Notes under the pieces: model-generated
The model's input: the letters and a program-made list of their open reading frames with translations, nothing else
Databases searched by the model: none
What the model was told of the DNA's origin: nothing
From: an uncultured Bacteroidales bacterium
GTDB lineage: Bacteria; Bacteroidota; Bacteroidia; Bacteroidales; Paludibacteraceae
DNA length: 64,000 nucleotides
Reading direction: 5' to 3'
Assembly (NCBI GenBank): GCA_937891905.1
Contig: CALATT010000056.1
Coordinates: forward strand, 12,681 to 76,680
Translations under genes and position numbers: made by a program
Shown here: one piece after another, positions 16,247-23,796 of the stretch
Layout: every line of letters begins with the position of its first letter
Numbering within the stretch: the stretch's first letter is position 1

Positions 16247-16254
16247 CAAAGGTA
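16246..16254 (-). promoter_or_regulatory. Promoter-like element abutting the terminator
   Basis: Minus-strand TACCTTTGC with TTTG 25 bp upstream (16276-16279). A transcript from here would enter the terminator hairpin immediately, so it would be about 30-40 nt long unless read-through occurs. Confidence 0.4.
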
Positions 16255-16353
16255 CTGCTATTTATTGCATAAATGCAAATAATTTGGTAGAAAGTTTGGA
16301 TTTTAGCGATTCTCTCTATCTTGTATTTCTAATCAAATGCTTGCTGGTTTACA

Positions 16354-18333
16354 TCATTTCTTTTTACTTGCCAGGGCGAAGTAGGCGATTAGAGCGATAT
16401 ATGCGGCAACTCCTACTATAGCTGCGCCGTTGCTTGTAGACCAAGCGCCCAGATACCAGTCCACGCCGCAGAACTTAACAATAGCACTCACTACACCCAT
16501 CAAGGCACCTCCTGCTATAAATCCAGATGCGACGAGTGTTCCCTTCTCCTGACGCGCCTGAGCCAACTCTTCTGCTTGCTCTCCATCACTCGCTTTCTTA
16601 CGGCTCACAAACCAAGAAACAGCGCCACCGACCAATAATGGGGTATTCAGACTCAATGGGATGAACATACCCAAAGCAAAAGGTAAAACGGGTACATTCA
16701 GTAATGACAAAATAAGTGCTAACACAGCTCCCGCAAGATACAACATCCATGGTGCGCCTTGTCCCGACATGAGCGGTTCGATAACGGCCGCCATCGCATT
16801 CGCTTGAGGTGCTACAAGTGCGTTTTCTCCCGTGAAACCATAGGTTTTATTGAGGACAATCATCACACCGCCAACCGTGGCCGCAGAGACAAGTGTGCCA
16901 AGGAATTTCCATGTCTGCTGTTTATAAGGCGACGAACCAATCCAATAACCAATCTTGAGGTCTGTGATAAATCCGCCAGCCATAGAGAGCGCCGTACACA
17001 CAACGCCTCCTATCACCATCGCGCCTACCATACCACTCGCACCTTTCATGCCCACTGCTACAAAGATAACAGAGGCAATAATAAGCGTCATCAGCGTCAT
17101 GCCCGAAACAGGGTTGCTACCTACAATAGCAATAGCATTCGCCGCTACCGTGGTGAAAAGGAATGCAATAACAGTCACTACTAAGAATGCCACTAAAGCT
17201 TGCCATAGATTGCCTAATACACCTATCCAGAAGAAGACCAATGTGCACACCAGTGCCACGGCAATAGCCAATACTAAGAATTTCATTGATAAATCACGAT
17301 CTGTGCGGAGTATATTCGCCTTAGGTGCTTGTTCGCCTTTACCTTTGCCGCCTAACTCCTTACCTGCTAATGAGACAGCACTCTTGATAACTCCCCACGA
17401 ACGGACAATACCTATGAGTCCAGCCATCGCTATCGCACCAATACCTATATTACGACCATAATCACGGAAGAGTGTTTCGGCAGTCATCGACTCCATACCA
17501 GGCATGGTACCTATCATAGGTAGTAAGACCCACCATACAAAGAACGAACCCGCGCAGATAATAGCCGCGTACTTCAAACCAATGATATAGCCCAAACCAA
17601 GGACTGCCGCAGAGGTATTGATGGAGAAAACAAGTTTGCATTTCTCCGCTAAAGTGGCACCCCATGTAGTCATATGCGTAGATAACTGCTCGGTCCATAA
17701 ACCGAAAGTAGATACTACAAAATCGTATAATCCACCTATTCCAGCCGCCCAGATAAGCGGTTTAGCTGAAGAAGTGGCAGTTGTTGCTGCTGAAGGTTGC
17801 TCTTCACTTTGCTCATTAGAGATAAGGACCTGCGTGGTAGCGGTCGCCTCTGGGAATGGATACTCACCATGTTTCTCCTTCACGAAATAACGGCGGAAGG
17901 GGATTAGGAAGAGTATGCCCAAACAGCCACCGAGTAATGAAGAAAGGAAGATCTGCGTGAAAGTGACAGTCATCTCAGGGTACTTGGCTTGTAAAATATA
18001 CAGCGCTGGAAGCGTGAAGATAGCTCCCGCTACAATCACACCTGAACTGGCACCTATAGACTGAATCATCACATTCTCGCCCAAGGCATTCTTGCGCTTG
18101 AGGATAGATGACAAACTCACCGCTATGATAGCAATAGGGATGGCCGCTTCGAAGACTTGTCCCACTTTGAGACCCAAGTAGGCAGCCGCAGCGGAGAAAA
18201 TAACTGCCATCAGCACACCCATGCTGACGCTATACAAACTGACCTCAGGATAATCTTTTGTAGGTTTCAAAATAGGCTCGTATTGCTCTCCATTCTTCAA
18301 TGGGCGAGCTGCATTTTCAGGTAATTTGCTCAT
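16354..18333 (-). CDS. OPT family oligopeptide transporter
   Basis: A 659-residue membrane protein with about sixteen hydrophobic segments, beginning with the soluble KNGEQYEPILKPTKDYPEVS and then a first TM region (VSMGVLMAVIFSAAAAYLGL) typical of the OPT family. Also visible are GASSGVIVAGAIFTLPALYI and EKHGEYPFPEATATTQVLIS, both characteristic of prokaryotic OPT proteins. These proteins import oligopeptides (possibly metal chelates) with protons. Only 20 bp separate it from the GtrA gene upstream, so they are probably co-transcribed. Transcription stops at the hairpin 16214-16246. Confidence 0.94.
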   Translation of the reverse strand: MSKLPENAARPLKNGEQYEPILKPTKDYPEVSLYSVSMGVLMAVIFSAAAAYLGLKVGQVFEAAIPIAIIAVSLSSILKRKNALGENVMIQSIGASSGVIVAGAIFTLPALYILQAKYPEMTVTFTQIFLSSLLGGCLGILFLIPFRRYFVKEKHGEYPFPEATATTQVLISNEQSEEQPSAATTATSSAKPLIWAAGIGGLYDFVVSTFGLWTEQLSTHMTTWGATLAEKCKLVFSINTSAAVLGLGYIIGLKYAAIICAGSFFVWWVLLPMIGTMPGMESMTAETLFRDYGRNIGIGAIAMAGLIGIVRSWGVIKSAVSLAGKELGGKGKGEQAPKANILRTDRDLSMKFLVLAIAVALVCTLVFFWIGVLGNLWQALVAFLVVTVIAFLFTTVAANAIAIVGSNPVSGMTLMTLIIASVIFVAVGMKGASGMVGAMVIGGVVCTALSMAGGFITDLKIGYWIGSSPYKQQTWKFLGTLVSAATVGGVMIVLNKTYGFTGENALVAPQANAMAAVIEPLMSGQGAPWMLYLAGAVLALILSLLNVPVLPFALGMFIPLSLNTPLLVGGAVSWFVSRKKASDGEQAEELAQARQEKGTLVASGFIAGGALMGVVSAIVKFCGVDWYLGAWSTSNGAAIVGVAAYIALIAYFALASKKK

Positions 18334-18353
18334 AATAAATTAGAAATTTTATA

Positions 18354-18863
18354 TTATTTATTTATTCTAAAAGAGTAGTATTTCTGTCCGAAATAGGAAA
18401 TGGTAATGGTGATGAGTGTGATAAACATCTTGCTCGGCGTAGGATACCAACCGAAACACTCCACACATAGTTTTAATCCAAAATAATTGACTGCCAGATT
18501 AAGCGCTACAATCGTTATATAACGCATTAACTGCTTACTACCGCGCAAGTTAGATTGCGTGAAAGTAACATACTTATTCAACCAAAAACCTGTCAATAGG
18601 GTAATAGGAAAAACAATACATAGCGTGGCAATGTGGGGAGTGATACAGAAGCCTACCCCCAGCCCCTCCCTAAAGGGAAGGGTAATATATAGTAATTGAT
18701 GACCAATGACGAAGTTATAAATCAGGAAATACAACACCCAATCCAACACCATGTTTCCACCGCCACAAGCTGCATAACGGAAGAGTTGCGGAGAGAACCA
18801 TCGGCTGAAAGGACGATAGAAAAAGTCAATAATTTTCGTTATTATATGTGCTAAACGAGGCAT
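18354..18863 (-). CDS. GtrA family membrane protein with in-frame repeat insertion
   Basis: A 169-residue protein with four hydrophobic helices. The segments FSPQLFRYAACGGGNMVLDW, GFWLNKYVTFTQSN and the C-terminal ISYFGQKYYSFRINK are diagnostic for GtrA-like proteins, which are thought to move lipid-linked sugars or assist polysaccharide modification. Between helix 1 and helix 2 the protein carries LPFREGLGVGF, which is the translation of a GC-rich palindromic repeat at 18652-18683. The insertion is in frame and lengthens the loop. It has a probable promoter at 19120-19128, leaving a long leader, and is followed by the OPT gene. Confidence 0.88.
   Translation of the reverse strand: MPRLAHIITKIIDFFYRPFSRWFSPQLFRYAACGGGNMVLDWVLYFLIYNFVIGHQLLYITLPFREGLGVGFCITPHIATLCIVFPITLLTGFWLNKYVTFTQSNLRGSKQLMRYITIVALNLAVNYFGLKLCVECFGWYPTPSKMFITLITITISYFGQKYYSFRINK
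18652..18683. repeat. GC-rich palindromic repeat inserted in gtrA-like gene
   Basis: The plus strand reads CCTACCCCCAGCCCCTCCC then TAAAGGGAAGGGT, forming CCCTCCCT/AGGGAAGGG-type pairing. Sequences of this kind, with the translated form 'LPxREGLGVG', recur as dispersed repeats in Bacteroidota genomes. Here it is inside a coding region and keeps the frame. Confidence 0.72.
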
Positions 18864-18872
18864 TTTTGGGTT

Positions 18873-18935
18873 AAATATGCATTTTTATTGCTAAAAACCT
18901 TGTGTATTTCAAATAATATTTGGTACTTTCGGCAC
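18873..18935 (+). repeat. Duplicated promoter region, copy A (degenerate)
   Basis: It shares with 19016-19077 the series ATATGnATTTTTAT, GCTAAAA, CCTTGTGTATTTCAAAT and GTACTTT. In this copy the -7 element is TACTTTCGG, which breaks the TTTGC core. It reads toward rsmA. Confidence 0.7.
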
Positions 18936-19015
18936 GCCCTTATAATAAGGAATCCTCCGAAAGATACGGTCGCACAGTTGTGCAAATAACAAGTTTTTTG
19001 CTCAAAAAATACATA

Positions 19016-19077
19016 AATATGAATTTTTATCGCTAAAACCTTGTGTATTTCAAATATTTGTAGTACTTTTGCAGTCG
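19016..19077 (+). repeat. Duplicated promoter region, copy B (intact)
   Basis: The second copy of the direct repeat; here the -7 element is intact (TACTTTTGC at 19064-19072). The two copies are about 143 bp apart. Confidence 0.7.
19041..19072 (+). promoter_or_regulatory. rsmA operon promoter
   Basis: TTG at 19041-19043 and TACTTTTGC at 19064-19072, 23 bp apart. CTTTTGC-agtc-GCAAAAG forms an inverted repeat over the -7 element. The rsmA start is about 120 bp downstream. Confidence 0.62.
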
Positions 19078-19119
19078 CAAAAGCGTTGGACGGATGTACA
19101 ACACTATTGTAATTTGCGT

Positions 19120-19128
19120 GCAAAGGTA
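19120..19128 (-). promoter_or_regulatory. Probable promoter for gtrA-OPT transcription
   Basis: The minus strand reads TAGTACCTTTGCAC with -7 TACCTTTGC. The next minus-strand gene (GtrA, ATG at 18863) is about 250 bp away, so the leader would contain the antisense of the duplicated promoter region. The reading frame 18851-19147 crossing this interval is not a convincing gene. Confidence 0.5.
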
Positions 19129-19198
19129 CTAATTTTTTTTTACGCACGCAAACTTTTTAATTAAAAACACACCTATATGGACGATTATCACGCGGAGA

Positions 19199-19999
19199 AT
19201 GCAACAAGTACATGCCAAGAAACAATCGTGCGACACAGTACGAGCAAAGAAATTTCTAGGGCAACACTTCTTGACGGACTTAAGTGTCGCCCAAAAGATT
19301 GCTGAAACAATCTCCACCGGCCGAACCATAGAGATCGGACCGGGAATGGGTGTGCTTACCCAATTCCTTCTTAAAAATCCTACTATCACACTCACGGCCA
19401 TCGAAATAGACCGCGAGTCAGTGGTATATCTCAAAGAGTGGTATCCCGAGTTAAACCTTGTGGAAGGAGACTTTCTGAAGATTGACTTAGATCAACTTAT
19501 ACCCGAGGGCGAATTTAATGTCATCGGTAATTATCCCTACAATATCAGTAGCCAAATTTTCTTCAAAGTACTTGATTATAAGGATCGTATTCCTGTTTGC
19601 TCTGGTATGATACAGAAGGAAGTGGCTGAACGAATTGCCTCGCAACCAGGTAAGAAAGCATATGGAATATTATCCGTACTGCTACAAGCCTATTACGATA
19701 TAGAATATTTATTCACTGTACATGAACATGTATTCAATCCTCCGCCTAAAGTGAAATCAGCAGTCATCCGTATGACTCGCAATAAACGACGACGGTTGGA
19801 TTGCGACGAAAAACTATTCAAGACAGTAGTCAAAACAGCTTTTAACCAGCGACGAAAACAGATGCGCAATTCTCTTCAACAGCTGGTAGGAAAGGGAAAT
19901 CCCATCTTAGAAGAGAAAATATTTACAATGCGCCCAGAACAGCTGTCAGTAGAACAATTTATTGAATTAACCAATCTAATTGCTAAGCATCATGTCTGA
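19199..19999 (+). CDS. rsmA: 16S rRNA (adenine-N6,N6)-dimethyltransferase
   Basis: A 266-residue KsgA/RsmA protein that dimethylates the two adjacent adenines near the 3' end of 16S rRNA during 30S maturation. Visible are VRAKKFLGQHFLTD at the N-terminus, the SAM-binding TIEIGPGMGVLTQFL, the catalytic NYPYNISSQIFFKV (motif IV, NxPY), and the C-terminal FNQRRKQMRNSLQQL. A short N-terminal extension (MQQVHAKKQSCDT) precedes the usual start, and no closer ATG exists. It has its own promoter, and its stop codon overlaps corA. Confidence 0.95.
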   Translation: MQQVHAKKQSCDTVRAKKFLGQHFLTDLSVAQKIAETISTGRTIEIGPGMGVLTQFLLKNPTITLTAIEIDRESVVYLKEWYPELNLVEGDFLKIDLDQLIPEGEFNVIGNYPYNISSQIFFKVLDYKDRIPVCSGMIQKEVAERIASQPGKKAYGILSVLLQAYYDIEYLFTVHEHVFNPPPKVKSAVIRMTRNKRRRLDCDEKLFKTVVKTAFNQRRKQMRNSLQQLVGKGNPILEEKIFTMRPEQLSVEQFIELTNLIAKHHV

Positions 20000-20942
20000 A
20001 ATCAAAATATTCTATAAAGATAAGGAGAAAATCAAAGTAGCACGCACTATCTCCGCACTCAAAGAACTGGATAAGAAAGATATTATCTGGATTGACCTTC
20101 TTGATGTATCAGATAAAACAGAGGATACATTAGAGGGATTCCTTAAGATAGATATTCAGGAAGATGAAGAAATGGAGGAGATTGAGCTCTCCAGCCGTTA
20201 TATCCAAACGGACGATAGTATCGTGGCTAATAGTAACTTCCTTAAAAATAACTACGAAGTAGAGCCTGTTAACTTTATCCTCAAAAACTCAATCCTCGTC
20301 ACCATTCGTGATGTGGAATTGGATAGTTTTAATGAGACGATAAAGAAGATGTTTGTTAATACTCGCAATTTCCCAAGCGGATACCATGTATTAGTGGCGC
20401 TCTTTGAGACTCGTGTGGAAAAGGATGCCGATATGATTGAGGATACAACCGACATGATTACCACACTCTCTCAACAAATCAATGCTAAGAGTGATCATGT
20501 GGACGAAGACTTGCTTGTGCAAATCAAGGACTTACAGGAAAAAGTGACTATCATTCGACAGAATATAATGGATAAACAACGCGTGATAAGTAATTTCCTT
20601 AAGTGCGATTTCTTCCCCGAAGAATTAGGTCCACGCCTCACGATGATTATTAAGGATATTAACTCACTCTTTGACTACACGCGATTTGGTTTTGACCGTT
20701 TGGACTACCTCCAGGATACTTTCCTCGGTTTGGTTAATATCGAGCAGAATAAGATAATCAAGATATTCACAGTGATTAATATTATCTTCCTGCCACCTAC
20801 ACTTATTGCTTCTATGTATGGTATGAATTTCGATATTATGCCTGAACTGCATTTCAAATACGGATACTTATTGGCAATAGGATTAATGCTCTCATCAGTA
20901 GCTATTATTATGGGTGTATTTAAATGGAAAAAATGGTTGTGA
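19992..20942 (+). CDS. corA: CorA family magnesium/cobalt transporter
   Basis: A protein of 316 residues from the ATG at 19992, which overlaps the end of rsmA by 8 bp; an in-frame ATG at 19980 would add four residues. It has an N-terminal cytoplasmic funnel domain with long helices (about residues 130-250) and two C-terminal membrane helices. The signature YGMNF follows the first of them, and the chain ends in a basic FKWKKWL. This is the pentameric CorA channel family for Mg2+ (also Co2+, Ni2+). It is the last gene before an AT-rich noncoding gap. Confidence 0.92.
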   Translation: MSEIKIFYKDKEKIKVARTISALKELDKKDIIWIDLLDVSDKTEDTLEGFLKIDIQEDEEMEEIELSSRYIQTDDSIVANSNFLKNNYEVEPVNFILKNSILVTIRDVELDSFNETIKKMFVNTRNFPSGYHVLVALFETRVEKDADMIEDTTDMITTLSQQINAKSDHVDEDLLVQIKDLQEKVTIIRQNIMDKQRVISNFLKCDFFPEELGPRLTMIIKDINSLFDYTRFGFDRLDYLQDTFLGLVNIEQNKIIKIFTVINIIFLPPTLIASMYGMNFDIMPELHFKYGYLLAIGLMLSSVAIIMGVFKWKKWL

Positions 20943-21207
20943 TTTAATCCGTTGAAATCGAAGTATTTAATGAACTTATTAACATATTGTTTATAATTTC
21001 AAAATAGATGTGTTTATAATTTTAACACCATTACACTTATCAAAAGTCTTTACTTTTAATTAACTTCTTTTGGGTGCTATAATATTTTGAACTTCAATCG
21101 ATTTCAACGATTATTTACATTATCAACAGTTAATAATAACCAATAGATTTTTAAAAATAAATATATAATATTTTATATCTTCTTTTAGAAGCTTGTGGGC
21201 AGTAGTT
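20943..21207. other. AT-rich intergenic region with DnaA-box-like cluster, candidate oriC
   Basis: This 265-bp gap has no ORF. It holds four sites fitting TTATNNACA: TGTTTATAA (minus sense) at 20988-20996 and 21011-21019, TTATTTACA at 21111-21119 and TTATCAACA at 21120-21128; the last differs from the classical TTATCCACA by one base. A very AT-rich tract of about 45 bp follows (21141-21186), as expected of an unwinding element. CGTTGAAATCGAAG near the left end and CTTCAATCGATTTCAACG (21091-21108) form a gapped inverted repeat. Placement agrees with the strand-composition switch and a parS-like site 10 kb away. Inference, not proof. Confidence 0.45.
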
Positions 21208-22164
21208 ATGGAAAAGGAACAATTGATGCAATCTATCCGCGAATTGGCTAAACAGAAAAATGCAGTTATCTTCGCGCATTATTATACTAGACCAGAGATA
21301 CAAGAAATAGCTGATTTTATCGGAGATAGTCTCGCGCTCGCACAACAGGCAACGCGCGTGCAAGCAGATATATTAATAATGTGCGGTGTGCACTTTATGG
21401 GAGAGACTATGAAGATTCTTTGTCCTGATAAGAAAGTACTGGTTCCTGATATGAATGCAGGCTGCTCATTGGCTGATAGTTGTAAAGCACAAGATTTATC
21501 TGCTTTTATTCAATCACAAAAAGAGTTAAATAAGGGACAAAAGCCTTTGGTAGTAAGTTATGTAAATACTACTGCAGAAGTAAAAGCAGTGACAGATATA
21601 GTAGTTACTTCATCCAATGCCAAGCATATAGTGGACCAATTACCAACTGATCAACCTATTATTTTCGGTCCAGATAAGAATCTTGGCGCTTATATCAATT
21701 CCGTTACAGGTAGAGAGATGATTTTATGGGATGGAGGTTGCCATGTACATGGTAGATTTGATAAAAATGCTTTAGAGCAGCTCAAAAAAGAAAATCCTGG
21801 TGTGGAAGTATTAGCTCATCCAGAGTGTAAGGCAGAAATTCTCGCGCTGAGCGATGTAATTGGTTCTACCAAGGCATTGCTCGACCATGTAATAAAATCG
21901 TCTTCTACGCGCTTTATAATAGCCACAGAAAGCGGAATAATACATGAGATGAAGAAGGCATGCCCTGATAAAGAATTTATTCCTCTGCCTTCGAAGAATG
22001 AAAATGGTATCGCGTGTGCATGTAATGAATGTGAATATATGCGCATGAATACATTAGAAAATGTATATGCATGCCTATGCGATGAGCAACCTGAGATGAT
22101 AGTAGATGAAGAAATAGCTTCGAAAGCTATCTCTTCTATCCATAGAATGTTAGAGATGAGTTAA
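21208..22164 (+). CDS. nadA: Quinolinate synthase
   Basis: A protein of 318 residues from the ATG at 21208; an in-frame TTG at 21193 is less likely. It is the [4Fe-4S] enzyme that condenses iminoaspartate with dihydroxyacetone phosphate to quinolinate in de novo NAD synthesis. Visible are VIFAHYYTRPEIQEIADFIG with the substrate-binding HYY, CGVHFMGETMKILCPDKKV, NAGCSLAD, MILWDGGCHVHG, HPECKAE, and the C-terminal CACNECEYMRMNTLENVY. The conserved cluster cysteines are present. No nadB or nadC lies next to it. It ends 5 bp before the convergent DUF4491 gene. Confidence 0.95.
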   Translation: MEKEQLMQSIRELAKQKNAVIFAHYYTRPEIQEIADFIGDSLALAQQATRVQADILIMCGVHFMGETMKILCPDKKVLVPDMNAGCSLADSCKAQDLSAFIQSQKELNKGQKPLVVSYVNTTAEVKAVTDIVVTSSNAKHIVDQLPTDQPIIFGPDKNLGAYINSVTGREMILWDGGCHVHGRFDKNALEQLKKENPGVEVLAHPECKAEILALSDVIGSTKALLDHVIKSSSTRFIIATESGIIHEMKKACPDKEFIPLPSKNENGIACACNECEYMRMNTLENVYACLCDEQPEMIVDEEIASKAISSIHRMLEMS

Positions 22165-22169
22165 GGGAT

Positions 22170-22457
22170 TTAATAAGGGCGGTTAGGATTTTTAGGAAAC
22201 CAACCTCTTTCTACACGCTTTTTTTGTTCAAAGAGCTCAAGTATAGACCAAAAACACGAAAAAGCAAAACTTCCAAGCAGTACGGACCACACCGTGCTGC
22301 TTATTAGTATAGATCCTATTAAAGTAAGTAAGCCTACTAATGCAAAGATAGGCCAGCATTTTGTACCATAATAGTATTCTGCTTTAATGACAATAGGATG
22401 AAATATACCTATCATTAAAAATACGGAGCCCCCAATGATAATTCCTGTGAAATTCAT
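22170..22457 (-). CDS. DUF4491 family small membrane protein
   Basis: A 95-residue protein starting MNFTGIIIGGSVFLMIGIFH, with three hydrophobic helices and a WFPKNPNRP end. The N-terminal MNFTGxIIG and the C-terminal RVERGWFPKNP are typical of DUF4491, a Bacteroidota membrane family without known function. It is 2 bp downstream of the beta-barrel-like gene, so they share a transcript from 23144-23152. Confidence 0.82.
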   Translation of the reverse strand: MNFTGIIIGGSVFLMIGIFHPIVIKAEYYYGTKCWPIFALVGLLTLIGSILISSTVWSVLLGSFAFSCFWSILELFEQKKRVERGWFPKNPNRPY

Positions 22458-22459
22458 AG

Positions 22460-23128
22460 TTAATGGGTAAACATAAAACCAAAATATAATCTTGGACCTG
22501 TAGGCATCACTAATTCATTCTGATGGAAAGCGAGCATCCAATCGAATCGGAAAGTGAGATGAATACGCTTTGTCATACAATAATCAAAACCTACATATGG
22601 TGTAAAAAAGAAGTAACTATTTTTATGAAAATATGTATTATCTTCTGCTATCCAATCTTCTTGATTACCTTCTAAAATATATAGTCCTTTAATTGTTCCG
22701 CCTCCTATTGTACCTCCAATATATGGCCAAATTTTTTCTAATCGCCAGCACGCGTCAGCTAATATACCACCATAACCCATACGCACATAACTACCATTTT
22801 GTAATATATTATTACAGTCAGTCATACTACTATTCATAGTAGATACAGCGCCTTCAAAACCTGTTCTGAGGTATTTCCAAAGGTGGACGCGCAAACTACC
22901 GCCAATACCAAATAATGCGCCTTGCGGACTACAAGAGCGTCCATCTGCTGTGATAGGTGCATTTTTATCTTGACCAAATAAATAACCTGTATGAAGCATC
23001 ATACCGCCTGAATAACCTTGAAAAACTTTTGTAGAGTCGTTTTTCTTATGTATAGTGGCAGTTGTAGTATTAGTAGCCCAACCATATATTGAGCAAAAGA
23101 GGCATAAAAGAATTACTTTGACACGCAT
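22460..23128 (-). CDS. Exported beta-barrel-like protein
   Basis: A 222-residue protein with a signal peptide (MRVKVILLCLFCSIYGWAT). The mature sequence has repeated aromatic-ended amphipathic strands (GGMMLHTGYLFG, YIGGTIGGGTIKGLYIL, RIHLTFRFDWMLAF, GPRLYFGFMF), which suggests a small outer-membrane beta barrel with about eight strands. Cysteines occur in CSPQG, DCNNIL, ACWRLE and YCMTK. I do not recognise a named family. A close promoter at 23144-23152 gives a leader of about ten bases. Confidence 0.72.
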   Translation of the reverse strand: MRVKVILLCLFCSIYGWATNTTTATIHKKNDSTKVFQGYSGGMMLHTGYLFGQDKNAPITADGRSCSPQGALFGIGGSLRVHLWKYLRTGFEGAVSTMNSSMTDCNNILQNGSYVRMGYGGILADACWRLEKIWPYIGGTIGGGTIKGLYILEGNQEDWIAEDNTYFHKNSYFFFTPYVGFDYCMTKRIHLTFRFDWMLAFHQNELVMPTGPRLYFGFMFTH

Positions 23129-23143
23129 AGTTTAAAATTTTGT

Positions 23144-23152
23144 GCAAAGGTA
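23144..23152 (-). promoter_or_regulatory. Promoter for the barrel/DUF4491 pair
   Basis: Minus-strand TACCTTTGC about 16 bp before the ATG at 23128, the same short-leader arrangement as the CNNM promoter. Confidence 0.58.
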
Positions 23153-23189
23153 CTAATATTTTATCAGATAATTCTTAAGATTATCTTAA

Positions 23190-23789
23190 TTATTCTAAAC
23201 AAGGAATACGCAGTTCATTGCTGGTACCATTTATATCTAATGCGAGTATAAAATAGTTTATTGTTAGTTTGGACTGTACTTTTAATACACCCGGTTGCGC
23301 GGTAGGCAGTAGTGCTTGTAGAATAGCGTCTAACATTGTTTTTAGTGCTTCAGGCGCAATAGTGATATTATTTACGAAAGGAGTTAATTGCATTGAAGGT
23401 AAAAGCCCTTTTGCGCGTATTTCCATTTCGTGGCTATAGAGCCAATTAGATATAAATGATTGCAAATCAATAGTATAATGGTTTAATACTTTTTCTATAC
23501 GGAATATAAACCCTACTCCTCTAATTGTTTCAATAGGTTTATTTCGTGTGAAACTTAGTTTACGGCGTATAGCATTTAGGTGTACATCTATGGTTCCTGT
23601 ATCATAGCAAAACTGTTTTCCCCATATATGGTCTATTATTTCTTCGCGGCTACATACACGATTAGCATTGGATGCCAGATAGTCTAATAATGCAAACTCT
23701 AATTTAGTGAGATGAATGGTATTATCATCTATGCGAATACTATGGCTTTCTCTATTAATGGCTATATGTTCGGTAATAGAAATATACAT
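23190..23789 (-). CDS. OmpR-type winged-helix protein with degenerate kinase-like C-terminus
   Basis: A 199-residue protein. Residues 1-95 are an OmpR/PhoB winged-helix DNA-binding domain (LTKLEFALLDYLASNANRVC, IDVHLNAIRRKL, IETIRGVGFIFRIE), but there is no receiver domain in front. Residues 100-199 resemble the ATP-binding core of a histidine kinase (TIAPEALKTMLDAILQALLP, like the N-box helix), yet the usual N residue and G boxes are missing and the chain ends early. It lies 7 bp after the phosphatase-fold gene and ends the sufS operon. It may be a stand-alone DNA-binding regulator; the second half is an inference. Confidence 0.72.
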   Translation of the reverse strand: MYISITEHIAINRESHSIRIDDNTIHLTKLEFALLDYLASNANRVCSREEIIDHIWGKQFCYDTGTIDVHLNAIRRKLSFTRNKPIETIRGVGFIFRIEKVLNHYTIDLQSFISNWLYSHEMEIRAKGLLPSMQLTPFVNNITIAPEALKTMLDAILQALLPTAQPGVLKVQSKLTINYFILALDINGTSNELRIPCLE

Positions 23790-23796
23790 TTTTTTA

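Noticed and set aside
18851..19147. A 98-codon minus-strand frame between GtrA and rsmA
   Set aside because: It overlaps two promoter regions; its two FEIHKV segments come from the duplicated promoter DNA, not from protein selection.
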